The notes below the pieces were generated by a model. That model saw only the letters and a program-made list of their open reading frames with translations. It was not told the origin of the DNA and searched no databases. The translations under genes and the position numbers were made by a program. From NCBI RefSeq assembly GCF_900116065.1, contig NZ_FOZV01000006.1, forward strand, positions 62,001-126,000: a stretch of DNA of 64,000 bases. The letters are read 5' to 3'. This DNA is from Brevundimonas viscosa (GTDB lineage Bacteria > Pseudomonadota > Alphaproteobacteria > Caulobacterales > Caulobacteraceae). Shown one piece after another: positions 25,277 to 36,000 of this stretch. Position 1 is the stretch's first letter; each line of letters starts with the position of its first letter.

Positions 25277-26860
25277 ATGTCCATGACCGACGTCGTCATC
25301 CTCGGAGCCGGCCACAACGGCCTTGTCTGCGCCTTCTACCTGGCGAAGGCCGGGCTGAAGGTGACCGTGCTGGAGCGGCGGCACGTGGTCGGCGGGGCGG
25401 CGGTGACCGAGGAGTTCCATCCGGGCTTCCGCAACTCCACCGCCAGCTACACGGTCAGCCTGCTCAATCCGAAGGTGATCGCCGACATGGAGCTGGCCCG
25501 GCACGGGCTGACCGTGGTCGAGCGCAAGGTCTCGAACTTCCTCCCGCTGCCGGACGGCCGGCATCTGCTGGCCGGGGAGGGGCGGACCCAGGCGGAGGTG
25601 GCGAAATTCTCGGCGCGGGACGCGGAGCGGCTGCCGGAATACGAGCGCCGGCTGGAGGTCGTGGCGGCGATCCTGCGCGACTGGATCCTGAAGGCGCCGC
25701 CCAATGTGGTCGAGGGCGGCTGGATGGCCATGCTGCCGGAGCTGCTCAAGGCCGGATCGCTGGGCCGGCGGGCGGCGGGGCTGGACGTCGAGGGGCGGCG
25801 CGACCTGCTGGACCTGTTCGCCAAGTCGGCCGGCGACTGGCTGGACGGCTGGTTCGAGAGCGATCCGATCAAGGCGCTGTTCGGCTTCGACAGCGTGGTC
25901 GGCAACTACGCCAGCCCCTACACGCCGGGCTCGGCCTATGTGCTGCTGCACCACGTGTTCGGCGAGGTGAACGGCCGCAAGGGCGTCTGGGGCCACGCCC
26001 TCGGCGGCATGGGGGCGATCACCCAGGCCATGGCCAAGGCCTGCGCCGAGGCCGGGGTCGATGTGCGGCTTGAGGCGCCCGTCGCCGAGGTGCTGACGGA
26101 GAAGGGCCGGGCGGTCGGGGCCGTGACCGAGGCCGGCGACGTGGTGCGAGCGCGGGCGGTGGTCTCGAGCCTGCATCCGCGGCTGCTGTTCGAGCGGCTG
26201 GTGGACGACGCTGTGGTCCCGGCCGACTTCCGCGAGCGGATCGGGAACTATCAGTCAGGGTCGGGGACGTTCCGGATGAACGTCGCCCTGGCAGAGCTGC
26301 CGAACTTCACCGCCTTGCCGGGACAGGGTGACCATCTGACAGCCGGGATCATCGTTGCGCCGAGCCTCGCCTACATGGACCGCGCGCACGCCTCGGCGCG
26401 GCTGAAGGGATGGTCAGACGAGCCGATCGTGGAGATGCTGATCCCCTCGACGCTGGATGACAGCCTGGCGCCGCCGGGACAGCATGTGGCCAGCCTGTTC
26501 TGCCAGCATGTCGATCCCACCATGGGCGACGAGCACCGCGAGACGGTGGCGGACCTGATGATCGAGACGGTCGACGCCCATGCGCCGGGGTTCAAGGCCT
26601 CGGTGGTCGGTCGGCTGGCGCTGGGGCCGCGCGATCTGGAGCGGCGCTTCGGCCTGGTCGGGGGCGACATCTTCCATGGCCGGCTGACGCTGGATCAGCT
26701 GTTCAGCGCCCGGCCGGTGCTGGGCCACGCCGACCATCGCATGCCGGTTCCAGGGCTGTACCTGTGCGGTTCGGGCGCGCATCCGGGCGGGGGCGTGACG
26801 GGCGCCCCGGGCCACAATGCGGCGCGGGCGGTGCTGAAGGATCTGGGCTCGCGCCGCTAG
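25277..26860 (+). CDS. PYROXD2-like FAD-dependent oxidoreductase (phytoene desaturase family)
   Basis: This 527-residue protein starts with the FAD-binding Rossmann motif VVILGAGHNGL (GxGxxG) and ends with the family signature LCGSGAHPGGGVTGAPGHNAA. Both are typical of phytoene dehydrogenase-like and PYROXD2 proteins. No carotenoid or other pathway genes are adjacent, so the substrate is unknown. Two candidate ATGs (25277 and 25283) lie directly after the CTAG palindrome, and neither has a usual Shine-Dalgarno. Its stop overlaps the convergent response regulator gene by 4 bp. Confidence 0.85.
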   Translation: MSMTDVVILGAGHNGLVCAFYLAKAGLKVTVLERRHVVGGAAVTEEFHPGFRNSTASYTVSLLNPKVIADMELARHGLTVVERKVSNFLPLPDGRHLLAGEGRTQAEVAKFSARDAERLPEYERRLEVVAAILRDWILKAPPNVVEGGWMAMLPELLKAGSLGRRAAGLDVEGRRDLLDLFAKSAGDWLDGWFESDPIKALFGFDSVVGNYASPYTPGSAYVLLHHVFGEVNGRKGVWGHALGGMGAITQAMAKACAEAGVDVRLEAPVAEVLTEKGRAVGAVTEAGDVVRARAVVSSLHPRLLFERLVDDAVVPADFRERIGNYQSGSGTFRMNVALAELPNFTALPGQGDHLTAGIIVAPSLAYMDRAHASARLKGWSDEPIVEMLIPSTLDDSLAPPGQHVASLFCQHVDPTMGDEHRETVADLMIETVDAHAPGFKASVVGRLALGPRDLERRFGLVGGDIFHGRLTLDQLFSARPVLGHADHRMPVPGLYLCGSGAHPGGGVTGAPGHNAARAVLKDLGSRR

Positions 26861-27234
26861 ACTTCCGCCACGCCCATCGCCTTCATCAGCGCGTCCCGCA
26901 CGGCCGCCTCGGTGAAGGGCTTCTGGATCGTCGGATGGCCGCGCCACTGGTCGGGCAGACCGCCTTCGCCGTAGCCGGTCGAGAAGACGAAGGGCACGCC
27001 GTTGCGCTGCAGGATCTCGGCCACTGGAAACACCTGCCGGCCGGCCACGTTGACGTCCAGCAGGGCGGCGTCGAGGCGCTCGCCATCGGTGGCGAGGGCG
27101 AGCCCGTCGTCGACCGTGGCGGCCGGCCCGACCGGGGTGCAGCCCATATCCTCGAGAATGGTCTCCAGCAGCATGGCGACGAGGGATTCGTCCTCCACGA
27201 CCAGAATGCGACGACCCGCCAACGCCTCGCTCAT
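26857..27234 (-). CDS. Single-domain response regulator
   Basis: This 125-residue protein is a lone receiver domain. The acidic pocket is VVEDES and the phospho-acceptor is Asp60 in ALLDVNVAG. The switch residue is Thr in FSTGYG, and the conserved Lys is in IQKPFT. There is no output domain. It starts within the stop codon of the HWE kinase (ATGA), so the two form a kinase-regulator operon. Such regulators often act as phosphate sinks or adaptors in the general stress (HWE/HisKA2) networks of alphaproteobacteria. Confidence 0.9.
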   Translation of the reverse strand: MSEALAGRRILVVEDESLVAMLLETILEDMGCTPVGPAATVDDGLALATDGERLDAALLDVNVAGRQVFPVAEILQRNGVPFVFSTGYGEGGLPDQWRGHPTIQKPFTEAAVRDALMKAMGVAEV

Positions 27235-28772
27235 GACACCCTCCCGCGGTCCAGGGGGACCGAAAATTCCGCACAGAAACCGGCGTCTGCGTAGTCCAGT
27301 TCGACCGTGCCCGCCAGATCGTGGCGGACATTGCGTTCGATCAGTCGGCTGCCGAACCCCTTGCGCGTCGGCGTCGCCGCGGGCGGGCCGCCGCGCTCAC
27401 GCCAAGTCAGGTGCAGCACCGGCTTCGTCAGGTCGGAAACAGCCCAGTCGACGAACACCTGCCCGTCCGGCGCCGACAGGGCGCCGTACTTCGCGGCGTT
27501 GGTGGCCAGTTCGTGGAAGATCATGCCGAACGACAGGGCGGGCGAGGGCTCCAGGGCCACCGGCGGCCCGACCAGACTGATCCGGTGGGGGCCGTGGGCC
27601 GCGGTCTCGTGCTCGAGGATGGCGCGCAGATCCGCGCCCTCCCAGTGGCTGCGGGTGAGCAGGTCGTGAGTGTGCGAGAGGGCGAGCAGCCGGGCCTGGA
27701 AGCTCTCGGCGAAGCTCCGGGGATCCTCGTGCGAGCGGGCGGTCTGCATGGCGATCGACTGCACCGTCGCCAGGGTGTTCTTCACCCGATGGTTCAGCTC
27801 GTCGATCATCAGCTTCTGGCGTTCGGCGGCGAGGACGGTGCCGGTAACGTCGTGGCCCTGGACGAAGATGCCGATCACGCCGCCTGAATCGTCGCGGATC
27901 GGCTGGTAGATGAAGTCCAGCCAGACCGTCTCGAGCGGAGCGTCCGGGGACCGCTGCAGCTCGACCCGGCTGGCGCGGCCCTCGTGCGGTTCGCCGGTGG
28001 CGTAGACCGAGTCCAGCAGCTCGATGTAGGCCTGACCCACCACCTCCGGCAGGGCTTCGCGCACCGGCTTGCCGGCGATGTCGCGGTGGCCGATCAGCTG
28101 GGCATAGGCGGCGTTGTGCATCTGGAAGACATGGTCGGGGCCGGACAGCACCGCCACGAACCCGGGGGCCTGCATGAACATGTCGAGCAGCCGGTTCCGT
28201 TCGGTCTCCAGCTGACGGTTGGCCTCCTGCACGTGCTCGGCGCGCTGCAGCACGTTGCCGCTGAGAATGGCGTTGATGGCGCGCTTGCGATCGGCGCCCG
28301 CGACCCGCCGGCGGAGCTGCTCCAGCTCGGTGATGTCGGTGGTGTGCTGAAGGATGTAGGCGATGCGCCCGTCGGCGTCGTGGATCGGCGTGTGGGTCGC
28401 CGACCAGAAGCGCTCCTCGAAGGTGGTCTCGCCGTCCGGACCGGTGGCGGGGAGGGCGTAGCGGATCAGGGCGAGATGATCCCTACGGTTCTCCCTCAGC
28501 ACCCGCTCGAAGGAGGCGCGCAACTGGCGGGCGTTCTCGCGACCCTGATCGGTCGGACCGGCGTCGAACACCTCGAACAAGGGGCGCCCCAGCAGGTCTT
28601 CGCGCCGCGCGCCGACGGCGGCCAGATAGGCGGAGTTCATGCCGGCGTAGCGCAGCTCGGGCGTCAGCAGCATGTAGGGGTTCGGAGAGGCTTCGAACGC
28701 GGCCGCGAGGTCCGCATCGATCGCTCCGGTTATCGCCAGTTCTTTCAAGTGCGGCCCCGCCCCTACAGCCAC
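27231..28772 (-). CDS. PAS-domain HWE-family sensor histidine kinase
   Basis: This protein of about 513 residues has two PAS domains (near residues 10-150 and 155-310) and a HWE/HisKA2 kinase core. The phospho-acceptor is His in MIDELNHRVKNTLATVQSIA at about residue 326, and the family-defining motif SHWEGADL lies in the kinase domain. No transmembrane segment is evident, so it is probably cytosolic and senses through PAS. The start is uncertain: GTG at 28772 and TTG at 28748 are both possible and neither has a good ribosome binding site. Its stop overlaps the response regulator start. Confidence 0.87.
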   Translation of the reverse strand: MAVGAGPHLKELAITGAIDADLAAAFEASPNPYMLLTPELRYAGMNSAYLAAVGARREDLLGRPLFEVFDAGPTDQGRENARQLRASFERVLRENRRDHLALIRYALPATGPDGETTFEERFWSATHTPIHDADGRIAYILQHTTDITELEQLRRRVAGADRKRAINAILSGNVLQRAEHVQEANRQLETERNRLLDMFMQAPGFVAVLSGPDHVFQMHNAAYAQLIGHRDIAGKPVREALPEVVGQAYIELLDSVYATGEPHEGRASRVELQRSPDAPLETVWLDFIYQPIRDDSGGVIGIFVQGHDVTGTVLAAERQKLMIDELNHRVKNTLATVQSIAMQTARSHEDPRSFAESFQARLLALSHTHDLLTRSHWEGADLRAILEHETAAHGPHRISLVGPPVALEPSPALSFGMIFHELATNAAKYGALSAPDGQVFVDWAVSDLTKPVLHLTWRERGGPPAATPTRKGFGSRLIERNVRHDLAGTVELDYADAGFCAEFSVPLDRGRVS

Positions 28773-28847
28773 GCTAACGCGAAAACCGCCGTCCGGTTCT
28801 CCCCTGTCGCAAATTGGCTTGAGCGGAGAAGTGGTTATCGTGGCCGC

Positions 28848-30374
28848 ATGTTTCTGACCAGTCTGATCGTCGCCCTGATGAGTGTCACGCCGCCCGCCGC
28901 CGCAGATGTCCGACCGGCGGAAGTGCGCGTCGCGGAGGGACTGGTGGTGGGTCGCGAGGCGGACGGCGTCGCCTCGTTCAAGGGGCTTCCCTATGCGGCG
29001 CCGCCGGTGGGGAACCAGCGCTGGCGGCCGCCGCATCCGGCGCAACCGTGGACCGGGCCGCGCGACGCCTCGCGCCTCGGGGCCATCTGCATCCAACCGC
29101 CGGCGAATGGCGACAACGGCGTCGGGCCGCTGCCGATGAGCGAGGACTGCCTGACGGTGAACGTCTGGGCGCCCGTCGAGCGGGCGGAGCCGGTTCCCGT
29201 CATGGTCTGGATCCATGGGGGCGGACTGAACAACGGTTCCGGCACGGCGGCGCTGTACGACGGAACCCGACTGGCGAGGCGGGGCGTGGTGGTGGTGACC
29301 CTGAACTACCGGCTGGGGCGGCTGGGATTCTTCGATCATCCGGCGCTGGCGGCGGAGCGGGAGCCGGAGGAGCCGGCGGCCAACTACGGGATGATGGACG
29401 TGGTCGCGGCCCTGCGGTGGGTCAGGGACAACGCGGCCGCCTTCGGCGGCGACCCGGGCAATGTGACCATCTTCGGCGAATCAGCCGGCGGCGCGCTGAC
29501 GACGCGGCTGATGATCTCGCCCGAGGCGCGAGGGCTGTTCCACCGGGCGGTGGTGCAGTCCGGCCTGGGACGGGACGAGGGCACGCCGCTGGATGGCCCG
29601 CGGCGCGACGGCGGCCCGTCCCTGCAAGCAAGGGGACAGGCGTTCGCGGCGGCGCATGGCGCGACCACGGCCGATGCCTTGCGCGCCCTTCCGGCGGAGG
29701 CCTTCCTGCGGCCGGCGCCGAACTTCTACGGCGGCGATCTGCTGGTGCGCGACGGGACCTATGTGACGGAGGATGTCGAGGCCGCATTCGCCGCCGGTCG
29801 CGAAGCGCCTGTACCCTTGATCATCGGGACCAACAGCGCCGAGTTCTGGTGGATGAAGCCGTCGGATCTCAGTCCCTACGGCGCGCTGGACGACGCCATG
29901 ACGCCCGGGGAGCGATCGGACTTCCTGCGGGCCTACGGCGGGCAGGCGGGCTATGACGCCCACGTGCTCAGCGACCTGGTGTTCAACGAGCCGGCGCGCC
30001 ATCTCGCCCGGCTGCATGCGCGGAACGGCCACCCGACGTACCTGTATCGCTTCGACGTGGTGTCGGCGGCCATGCCGGAGCCGCATGAGGGCGCGACCCA
30101 CGCTTCGGAGCGGCAGTACGTCTTCGACAACCTGACAGCCTCGCCGTGGCCGACCGCCGAGATGGACCAGCGGCAGGCGGACCAGATGGCCGCCTACTGG
30201 ACCACCTTCGCCCGCGCCGGCGATCCCAACGGCGGGATGCGCCAGGCCTGGCCCGAGTTCGGGGCCGAGCCGGACCGGCTGCTGGAGTTCACCAACGAGG
30301 GGCCGGTGGCGAAGGCCGTGCCGTTCGCGGAGCGGCTGGACCTGATCGAGGCTTATTACGCGCGGGTGCGGTGA
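28848..30374 (+). CDS. Type B carboxylesterase
   Basis: This 508-residue protein has a short signal peptide (about residues 1-20) and the carboxylesterase type B fold. The oxyanion motif is VWIHGGG, the nucleophile is the Ser in GESAGG near residue 212, and SEDCLTVNVWAP is a family signature. Such enzymes hydrolyse esters of varied acids in the periplasm or outside the cell. The start ATG at 28848 begins the signal peptide. It is divergent from the HWE kinase and convergent with the beta-glucosidase, with only 3 bp between their stops. The substrate cannot be read from sequence. Confidence 0.87.
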   Translation: MFLTSLIVALMSVTPPAAADVRPAEVRVAEGLVVGREADGVASFKGLPYAAPPVGNQRWRPPHPAQPWTGPRDASRLGAICIQPPANGDNGVGPLPMSEDCLTVNVWAPVERAEPVPVMVWIHGGGLNNGSGTAALYDGTRLARRGVVVVTLNYRLGRLGFFDHPALAAEREPEEPAANYGMMDVVAALRWVRDNAAAFGGDPGNVTIFGESAGGALTTRLMISPEARGLFHRAVVQSGLGRDEGTPLDGPRRDGGPSLQARGQAFAAAHGATTADALRALPAEAFLRPAPNFYGGDLLVRDGTYVTEDVEAAFAAGREAPVPLIIGTNSAEFWWMKPSDLSPYGALDDAMTPGERSDFLRAYGGQAGYDAHVLSDLVFNEPARHLARLHARNGHPTYLYRFDVVSAAMPEPHEGATHASERQYVFDNLTASPWPTAEMDQRQADQMAAYWTTFARAGDPNGGMRQAWPEFGAEPDRLLEFTNEGPVAKAVPFAERLDLIEAYYARVR

Positions 30375-30377
30375 AGC

Positions 30378-31748
30378 TCAGAGGGTGTCCAGCACTTCGC
30401 CGTGGCTCCTGATCACCTCGGCGTAGAGCAGGCCCGAGTCCTTGATGGTCCGCTCCTGGGTGGCGAAGTTGACGTGGGTGATGCCGAAGCGCTTGGAGTA
30501 GCCCAGCGACCATTCGAGGTTGTCGAGCAGCGACCAGGCCATGTAGCCGCGCAGGGGCACGCCCTTGCCGATGGCGTCGTGCATCGCCTTCAGATGGGTC
30601 TGCAGATAGTGGACCCGCATCGGGTCGTGGATGCGGCCTTCGATGGCGTGGGGGGGGTCGTACCAGGCCGAGCCGTTCTCGGTGACCATCAGCGGCAGCT
30701 TGCCGCCCGTCTGTTCGGAGAGCCAGACGAGGGTGTCGGTGAAAGCGGGGGGGTAGACCTCCCAGCCGGTCTCGGTGTGGGCGTGCTGGACCTGTTTCAC
30801 CGGACGGGCGCGGACCGGCCAGGCGTCAGGGGCGTTCTCGGGAACGGCGCGGGTGTACCAGTTCAGCCCCATCCAGTCGGTCGGCTCGGCGATGAGCTCG
30901 AAGTCCTCCCGCGGGAACTCGCGCCAGGCCTCGCCGTAGACGTCCTTCAGCTCCTCGGGGTAGCCGCGCCCCATCAGGGGATCGAGGAACCAGCGGTTCA
31001 TCTGGGCCTCGGCGCGTTTGCGGGCGGCCTCGTCCTCCGGCTTGTCGGAAGCGGGGTACTTCGGCTCGATGTTGAGGACGATGCCGATCCGGCCCTCGCC
31101 CACTTCACGGAAGCGCTTCACCGCGGCGCCGTGGGCGCGGAGGACGTTGTGGCCGGCGATCACCGCCTCGAAGGCCGAGCGGTGGCCCGGGGCGAGGGCG
31201 CCGTGCAGGTAGCCGCCGTCGACGATGACCCAGGGCTCGTTGATGGTGCCCCAGGTCTTCACCCGGCCCTTGAACGTCTCGAACAGCACCTGGCCGTAGT
31301 CGGCGAACCAGTCGGCGATGTCCGGGTTCAGCCAGCCGCCGCGGTCATCCAGCGCCGCCGGCAGATCCCAGTGATAGAGGGTGGCCAGCGGCTCGATGCC
31401 CGCCTCGAGCAGGCCGTCGACGAGGCGGTCGTAGAAGTCGAGGCCCTTTGCATTGATGGCGCCGCGGCCCTCGGGAATCACCCGGCTCCAGCTGACCGAG
31501 AATCGGTAGGCCTGGAGGTTCAGGCGCTTCATCAGTTCGATATCCTCGCGCCACCGGTTGTAGTGGTCGCAGGCCACGTCTCCGGTGTCGCCGTCCTTCA
31601 TGTTGCCCGGGGTGTGGCTGAACCGGTCCCAGATCGACTCCCCTGCGCCGTCGGCCATCGAGGAGCCTTCAATCTGATAGGCGGCCGTCGCGGCTCCCCA
31701 CAGAAAACCCTCAGGAAAGCGATAGCTGCGGGTGGTTTCTGAGGACAT
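30378..31748 (-). CDS. GH1 beta-glucosidase (cytoplasmic)
   Basis: This 456-residue glycoside hydrolase family 1 protein has the acid/base Glu in TINEP near residue 171 and the nucleophile Glu in TENG near residue 357. It starts FPEGFLWGAATAAYQIEGS, the family N-terminal signature. No signal peptide is present, so it acts on imported oligosaccharides in the cytosol. ATG at 31748 is chosen as the conserved start, though no good Shine-Dalgarno precedes it. It is divergent from the LacI gene, with a palindromic operator between them, and forms part of the glycan-use locus. Confidence 0.93.
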   Translation of the reverse strand: MSSETTRSYRFPEGFLWGAATAAYQIEGSSMADGAGESIWDRFSHTPGNMKDGDTGDVACDHYNRWREDIELMKRLNLQAYRFSVSWSRVIPEGRGAINAKGLDFYDRLVDGLLEAGIEPLATLYHWDLPAALDDRGGWLNPDIADWFADYGQVLFETFKGRVKTWGTINEPWVIVDGGYLHGALAPGHRSAFEAVIAGHNVLRAHGAAVKRFREVGEGRIGIVLNIEPKYPASDKPEDEAARKRAEAQMNRWFLDPLMGRGYPEELKDVYGEAWREFPREDFELIAEPTDWMGLNWYTRAVPENAPDAWPVRARPVKQVQHAHTETGWEVYPPAFTDTLVWLSEQTGGKLPLMVTENGSAWYDPPHAIEGRIHDPMRVHYLQTHLKAMHDAIGKGVPLRGYMAWSLLDNLEWSLGYSKRFGITHVNFATQERTIKDSGLLYAEVIRSHGEVLDTL

Positions 31749-31866
31749 GGATGAGAATCTCGACAACTGGAAGCAGAACGCGGAAGCGGATTTCGCGGGC
31801 TGTGGGTACGCCTGTGTCCGGCTGACCACAACCGCGGTGTGGCCAAACTAGGGCACTTGCGGGGGG

Positions 31867-31896
31867 CATGACCAGTGTGTCATGTAATCGGTTACA
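31867..31896. promoter_or_regulatory. LacI-type operator between beta-glucosidase and lacI genes
   Basis: TGTAATCGGTTACA at 31883-31896 is a 14-bp palindrome of the kind bound by LacI-family regulators (TGTAAnCGnTTACA pattern). It overlaps CATGACCAGTGTGTCATG at 31867-31884, a second inverted repeat. Both lie in the 256-bp gap between the divergent genes, which is otherwise free of coding sequence. Confidence 0.6.
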
Positions 31897-32004
31897 AGGA
31901 AACTTACGGACGGACCCGCGGCAAGCGGGCCGGGACCGGACCTTCCAGGGAGCGGATCCTTTGCCACAGATGAGGACGCAGTCCACCGGCGCGGGCGGCG
32001 AGGC

Positions 32005-33075
32005 ATGAAGCCCGCCACGATTCGCGATGTCGCGCGCCGCGCGGACGTGTCCGTGGCCTCGGTCTCGCGCGTCCTGACGGGCGCCGGGCCGGTGACCGAC
32101 GCGACCCGGAAACGGGTGATGGAAGCGGTCGAGGCGCTGCAGTACGTGCCGCATTCGGGCGCGCGCAGCCTGTCGACCAGCAAGACCAGCACGGTCGGGG
32201 TGATCCTGCCCGACCTGTACGGCGAATACTTCTCGGAGCTGATCCGGGGCATGGACCTCGCGGCCCGGGCGCTGGGCTATCACCTGATCGTCTCGTCGTC
32301 GCATGACGACGCCGAGGAGGCGTCGGCCGCGATCCGTTCGATGCGCGGGCGGGTCGACGGACTGATCGTGCTGTCGCCGCACCTCGGCGCGGCCAACCTC
32401 GCCGGCAGTCTCGCCGGACGCCTGCCGGTGTTGCTGATGAACGCCGGAGCCGACGCCGGACGGCCGTCGATCGTGGTCGACAACCATGGCGGGGCGGTCG
32501 CCGCGGTCGAGCACCTGATCGCCACCGGACGCCGCCGGATCGCCCACATCGCCGGGCCGACGGGCAACCTCGAGGCCGAAGCGCGTCTGGCGGGCTATCT
32601 GGAAGCCATGGCCGCGGCCGGCCTGCCCACGACGGTGGTCGACGGCGCCTTCACCAAGGCGTCGGGCCATGAGGCCGGGGTGCAGCTGGCCGCCATGGCG
32701 ACGCGACCCGACGGCGTCTTCGCCGCCAACGACAACATGGCGATCGGCGCCATGCTGGCGCTCCAGGAGGCGGGGGTGCGCGTGCCCGAGGATCTGGCCG
32801 TGGTCGGTTTCGACGACGTTCCGCTCGCAGGCCTGGTCCACCCCGGCCTGACCACGCTCAGGATCAACATCGCCGAGATGGGCCGCAGCGCCCTCGAACG
32901 GCTGGTGAAGCTCATCCAATCCGCAGGCGCGGCCGACGCCGACGCCGCCTGCGAAGTCGTGCGACCCCAACTGGTCGTTCGGCCTTCCACCAATCCGGCG
33001 ACCCAGAACCCGACCCGGGCAAGCCGCGCCAGCGCGGCGGCCGCCGTTCCGCTTCCAGAGGGGGAGAACCCGTAA
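32005..33075 (+). CDS. LacI-family transcriptional regulator
   Basis: This 356-residue protein has an N-terminal LacI helix-turn-helix (TIRDVARRADVSVASVSRVL) with a hinge helix near GARSLSTSKTSTVGV, followed by a periplasmic-binding-protein-like ligand domain. It is expected to repress the divergent beta-glucosidase gene and its own operon until a sugar inducer binds. The C-terminus has an unusual tail of about 25 residues. The stop TAA overlaps the ATG of the TonB receptor (TAATG), so regulator and receptor are translationally coupled. Confidence 0.92.
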   Translation: MKPATIRDVARRADVSVASVSRVLTGAGPVTDATRKRVMEAVEALQYVPHSGARSLSTSKTSTVGVILPDLYGEYFSELIRGMDLAARALGYHLIVSSSHDDAEEASAAIRSMRGRVDGLIVLSPHLGAANLAGSLAGRLPVLLMNAGADAGRPSIVVDNHGGAVAAVEHLIATGRRRIAHIAGPTGNLEAEARLAGYLEAMAAAGLPTTVVDGAFTKASGHEAGVQLAAMATRPDGVFAANDNMAIGAMLALQEAGVRVPEDLAVVGFDDVPLAGLVHPGLTTLRINIAEMGRSALERLVKLIQSAGAADADAACEVVRPQLVVRPSTNPATQNPTRASRASAAAAVPLPEGENP

Positions 33076-36000
33076 TGACCCGCAAATCCAGACTCTATTT
33101 CGGGGCGGCTTCCGCCCTCGCCATGGCGATCTCGCTGTCGGCCGCCGGCGGCGCCGCCGCGCAGGTCGCGACTTCCACGATCCGCGGCAGTGTGACCGAG
33201 GGCGCCGTCGCCGAGGCCGGCGCCCAGGTCGTGGCCCGCGACGTCGCGACCGGCTTCACCTCCCGGACCACCGCCAACAGCAGCGGCGGCTACGTGCTGT
33301 CGGGCCTGCGGCCGGGCACCTACGAGATCACCGTGACCACCACCGACGGCGAGACCGCCAGCGAGGTCGTCACCATCGGCGTCGGCCAGGTGGGCGAGCT
33401 GGATCTGGCGATCGGCGGCGGAACGACGGTCGTGTCGGAGACCGACACCACCACCCTCGGCGAAGTCGTGGTCACCGGCCGGCGTCTGGCCGAGGTCCGC
33501 ACCCCGGAGGTGGCGACCAACGTCACCACCCAGCAGATCCAGACCCTGCCGCAGATCAACCGCAACTTCCTGAACTTCGCCGCCCTGGCGCCGGGCGTCC
33601 GGGTGTCGGTGAACGAGCAGGAGCAGACCATCACCGCCGGCGGCCAGCGCGCCGAGTCGGTCAACGCCTTCATCGACGGCGCCAGCCTGAAGTCGAACAT
33701 CATCGACGGCGGCATCGCCGGCCAGGATGACAGCCGCGGCAACCCCTTCCCGCAGGCCGGCATCCAGGAGTTCCGGGTCGTCAGCCAGAACTTCAAGGCC
33801 GAGTACGAGCAGGCGTCGTCGGCGATCATCACCGCCGTCACCCGCTCGGGCACCAACGAGTTCCACGGCGAGGTGTTCGGCACCTACCGCGACCAGGAGT
33901 TCATCACCCAGGACGTGTTCTCCGAGCGCCGCGGCGACGAGCAGCCGCCGCTGGAGGTGCAGCAGTACGGCTTCGCCCTCGGCGGGCCGATCATCCAGGA
34001 CCGGCTGCACTTCTTCGGCACCTACGAGCGCAAGGAAGAGGGCCGCGCCGCGACCGTGAACCTGGGCCGCCAGGAGCCGCGCTTCCAGACGCAGTTCGCC
34101 GACTACATCGGCACCTTCGGCGTGCCGTTCGAGGAAGACCTGTACTTCGGCAAGCTGAGCTGGCAGCCGATGGACGGCCATCTGCTGGACCTGAGCGTCA
34201 CCTGGCGCGACGAGTTCGACACCCGCGGCATCGGCGGCGCCAACTCGGTCGAGCGCGCCTCGCAGCTGAACCAGACCACCCTGAACGTCAACGGCCGCCA
34301 CCAGTGGACGACCGACGCCTTCCTGAACGAGTTCGCCGTCAATTACCGCGAGTACAACTACAACCCGCAGGCGGTGAACTTCAGCGACGTCGGCGAGACC
34401 TATCGCTACTTCGACCCTGCGCAGCCCGTGAACCCGAGGGGCGGCAGCGCGATCCTGAATCTTGGCGGAGCCGACAGCCGCCAGGACATCGTCGACGAGG
34501 TCCTGACCTTCCGCAACGACCTGACCTTCAACGACATCGAGTGGAACGGCTTCCACACGATCAAGCTGGGCGGCAAGTTCTCGCGCCAGAACTACCAGGT
34601 CACCAAGGAGTTCGGACGGAACCCGCTGTTCTACTACGACGTCGACGGGCGGCCTGAGCTGAGCGGCAGCACCACCGTCCCGTACCGGGTCGAACTGGGC
34701 AACGCCTTCCCCTCGGTCGACCTGACCAACAACGTCATCGGCCTGTACATCCAGGACGACTGGCAGATCACCGACAGGCTGGAGCTGAACCTCGGCATCC
34801 GTTGGGACTACGAGGACAACGCCAACAACAACGACTACGTCACCCCGCAGTCGGTGATCGACGGCCTCGACCAGTGGATCGCTTCGACGGACGGCGGGAA
34901 GCCCGCGGGCTATGCGCCGAGCTGGTTCAATCGCGACGACTACATCTCGACGGGCGACAACCGCGATCCGTTCGCCGGCGCTTTCCAGCCGCGGATCGGC
35001 TTCTCCTATGATCTGTTCGGCGATCGCTCGACGGTGATCTTCGGCGGCGCCGGCCGGTACTATGACCGCGTCCAGTTCAACTTCTCGTTCGACGAGATCG
35101 TCAAGCCGTTCGACTTCCGTCAGGAGGTGTTCTTCTCGACGACCGGGCGTCCGCTCGGCCAAGATCGCGATCCGGGCCCGGGCGTCGATACGCCGGGTGA
35201 CGCGGGCGACCCGATCCTGTGGCAGGAATCCTACCGCACCGTGGCGGGTCTCGACTCCGTGCTCGACACCTTCCCCGGACGCGGGGAGGTCTTCCTCCTC
35301 GACAACGATTTCGAGCCGCCGCGCACGGACCAGTTCAACCTCGGCGTTCGCCAGCGCTTCGGCGACTGGCAGACGGAACTCACGGTCGCCTATGGCAAGA
35401 CCGACAACGAATTCACCTGGCAGTACCTCACCCGCTGCCGCGAGCCGAACCGTCCGAACGACGGCGACGGGTTCGGCGACAACGGCGGCTTCTGCGGGCC
35501 GAGCGGGACGAACCCCTATCGCGGCTACTTCGTCTCCGATCACAACAAGGAGCGCGAGTTCACGGCCCTCTATCTGAAGGCCGACAAGCCCTACACGGCC
35601 GCCTCCGGCTGGGGCTTCAACCTCGCCTACACCCTCTCGGAGTCGCTGCAGAACGGCGGCAACGACAACTTCTGCTTCGACTGCTTCTCGGTCGAGACCT
35701 CGCCGATGCGCTCGTCCGCCAATGACGAGAGGCATCGCATCGTCGCCAACGGCATCGTCGACCTGCCGCTGGACTTCCAGCTGTCGGGGATCCTGACCCT
35801 TGGGTCGGGGACGCCGTTCAACGTCTTCGACGGCACCGGCTCGCAGTTCTACTACCGGCCCTACGCCGGTCGTCCGGAGCAGCACAGCTTCATCATTCCG
35901 AACGCCTTCGCCTACCGGAACCTGGACCTGCGCCTGACCAAGAACTTCGAGATCGGCAACGGGTCGGAGCTCGAGCTCTTCGTGGACGCCATCAACGTCT

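Noticed and set aside
30378-31829. Longer beta-glucosidase start (27 extra residues, from 31829)
   Set aside because: The extra residues are Ser/Ala/Gln-rich and lie outside the conserved GH1 N-terminus. ATG at 31748 gives the usual start.
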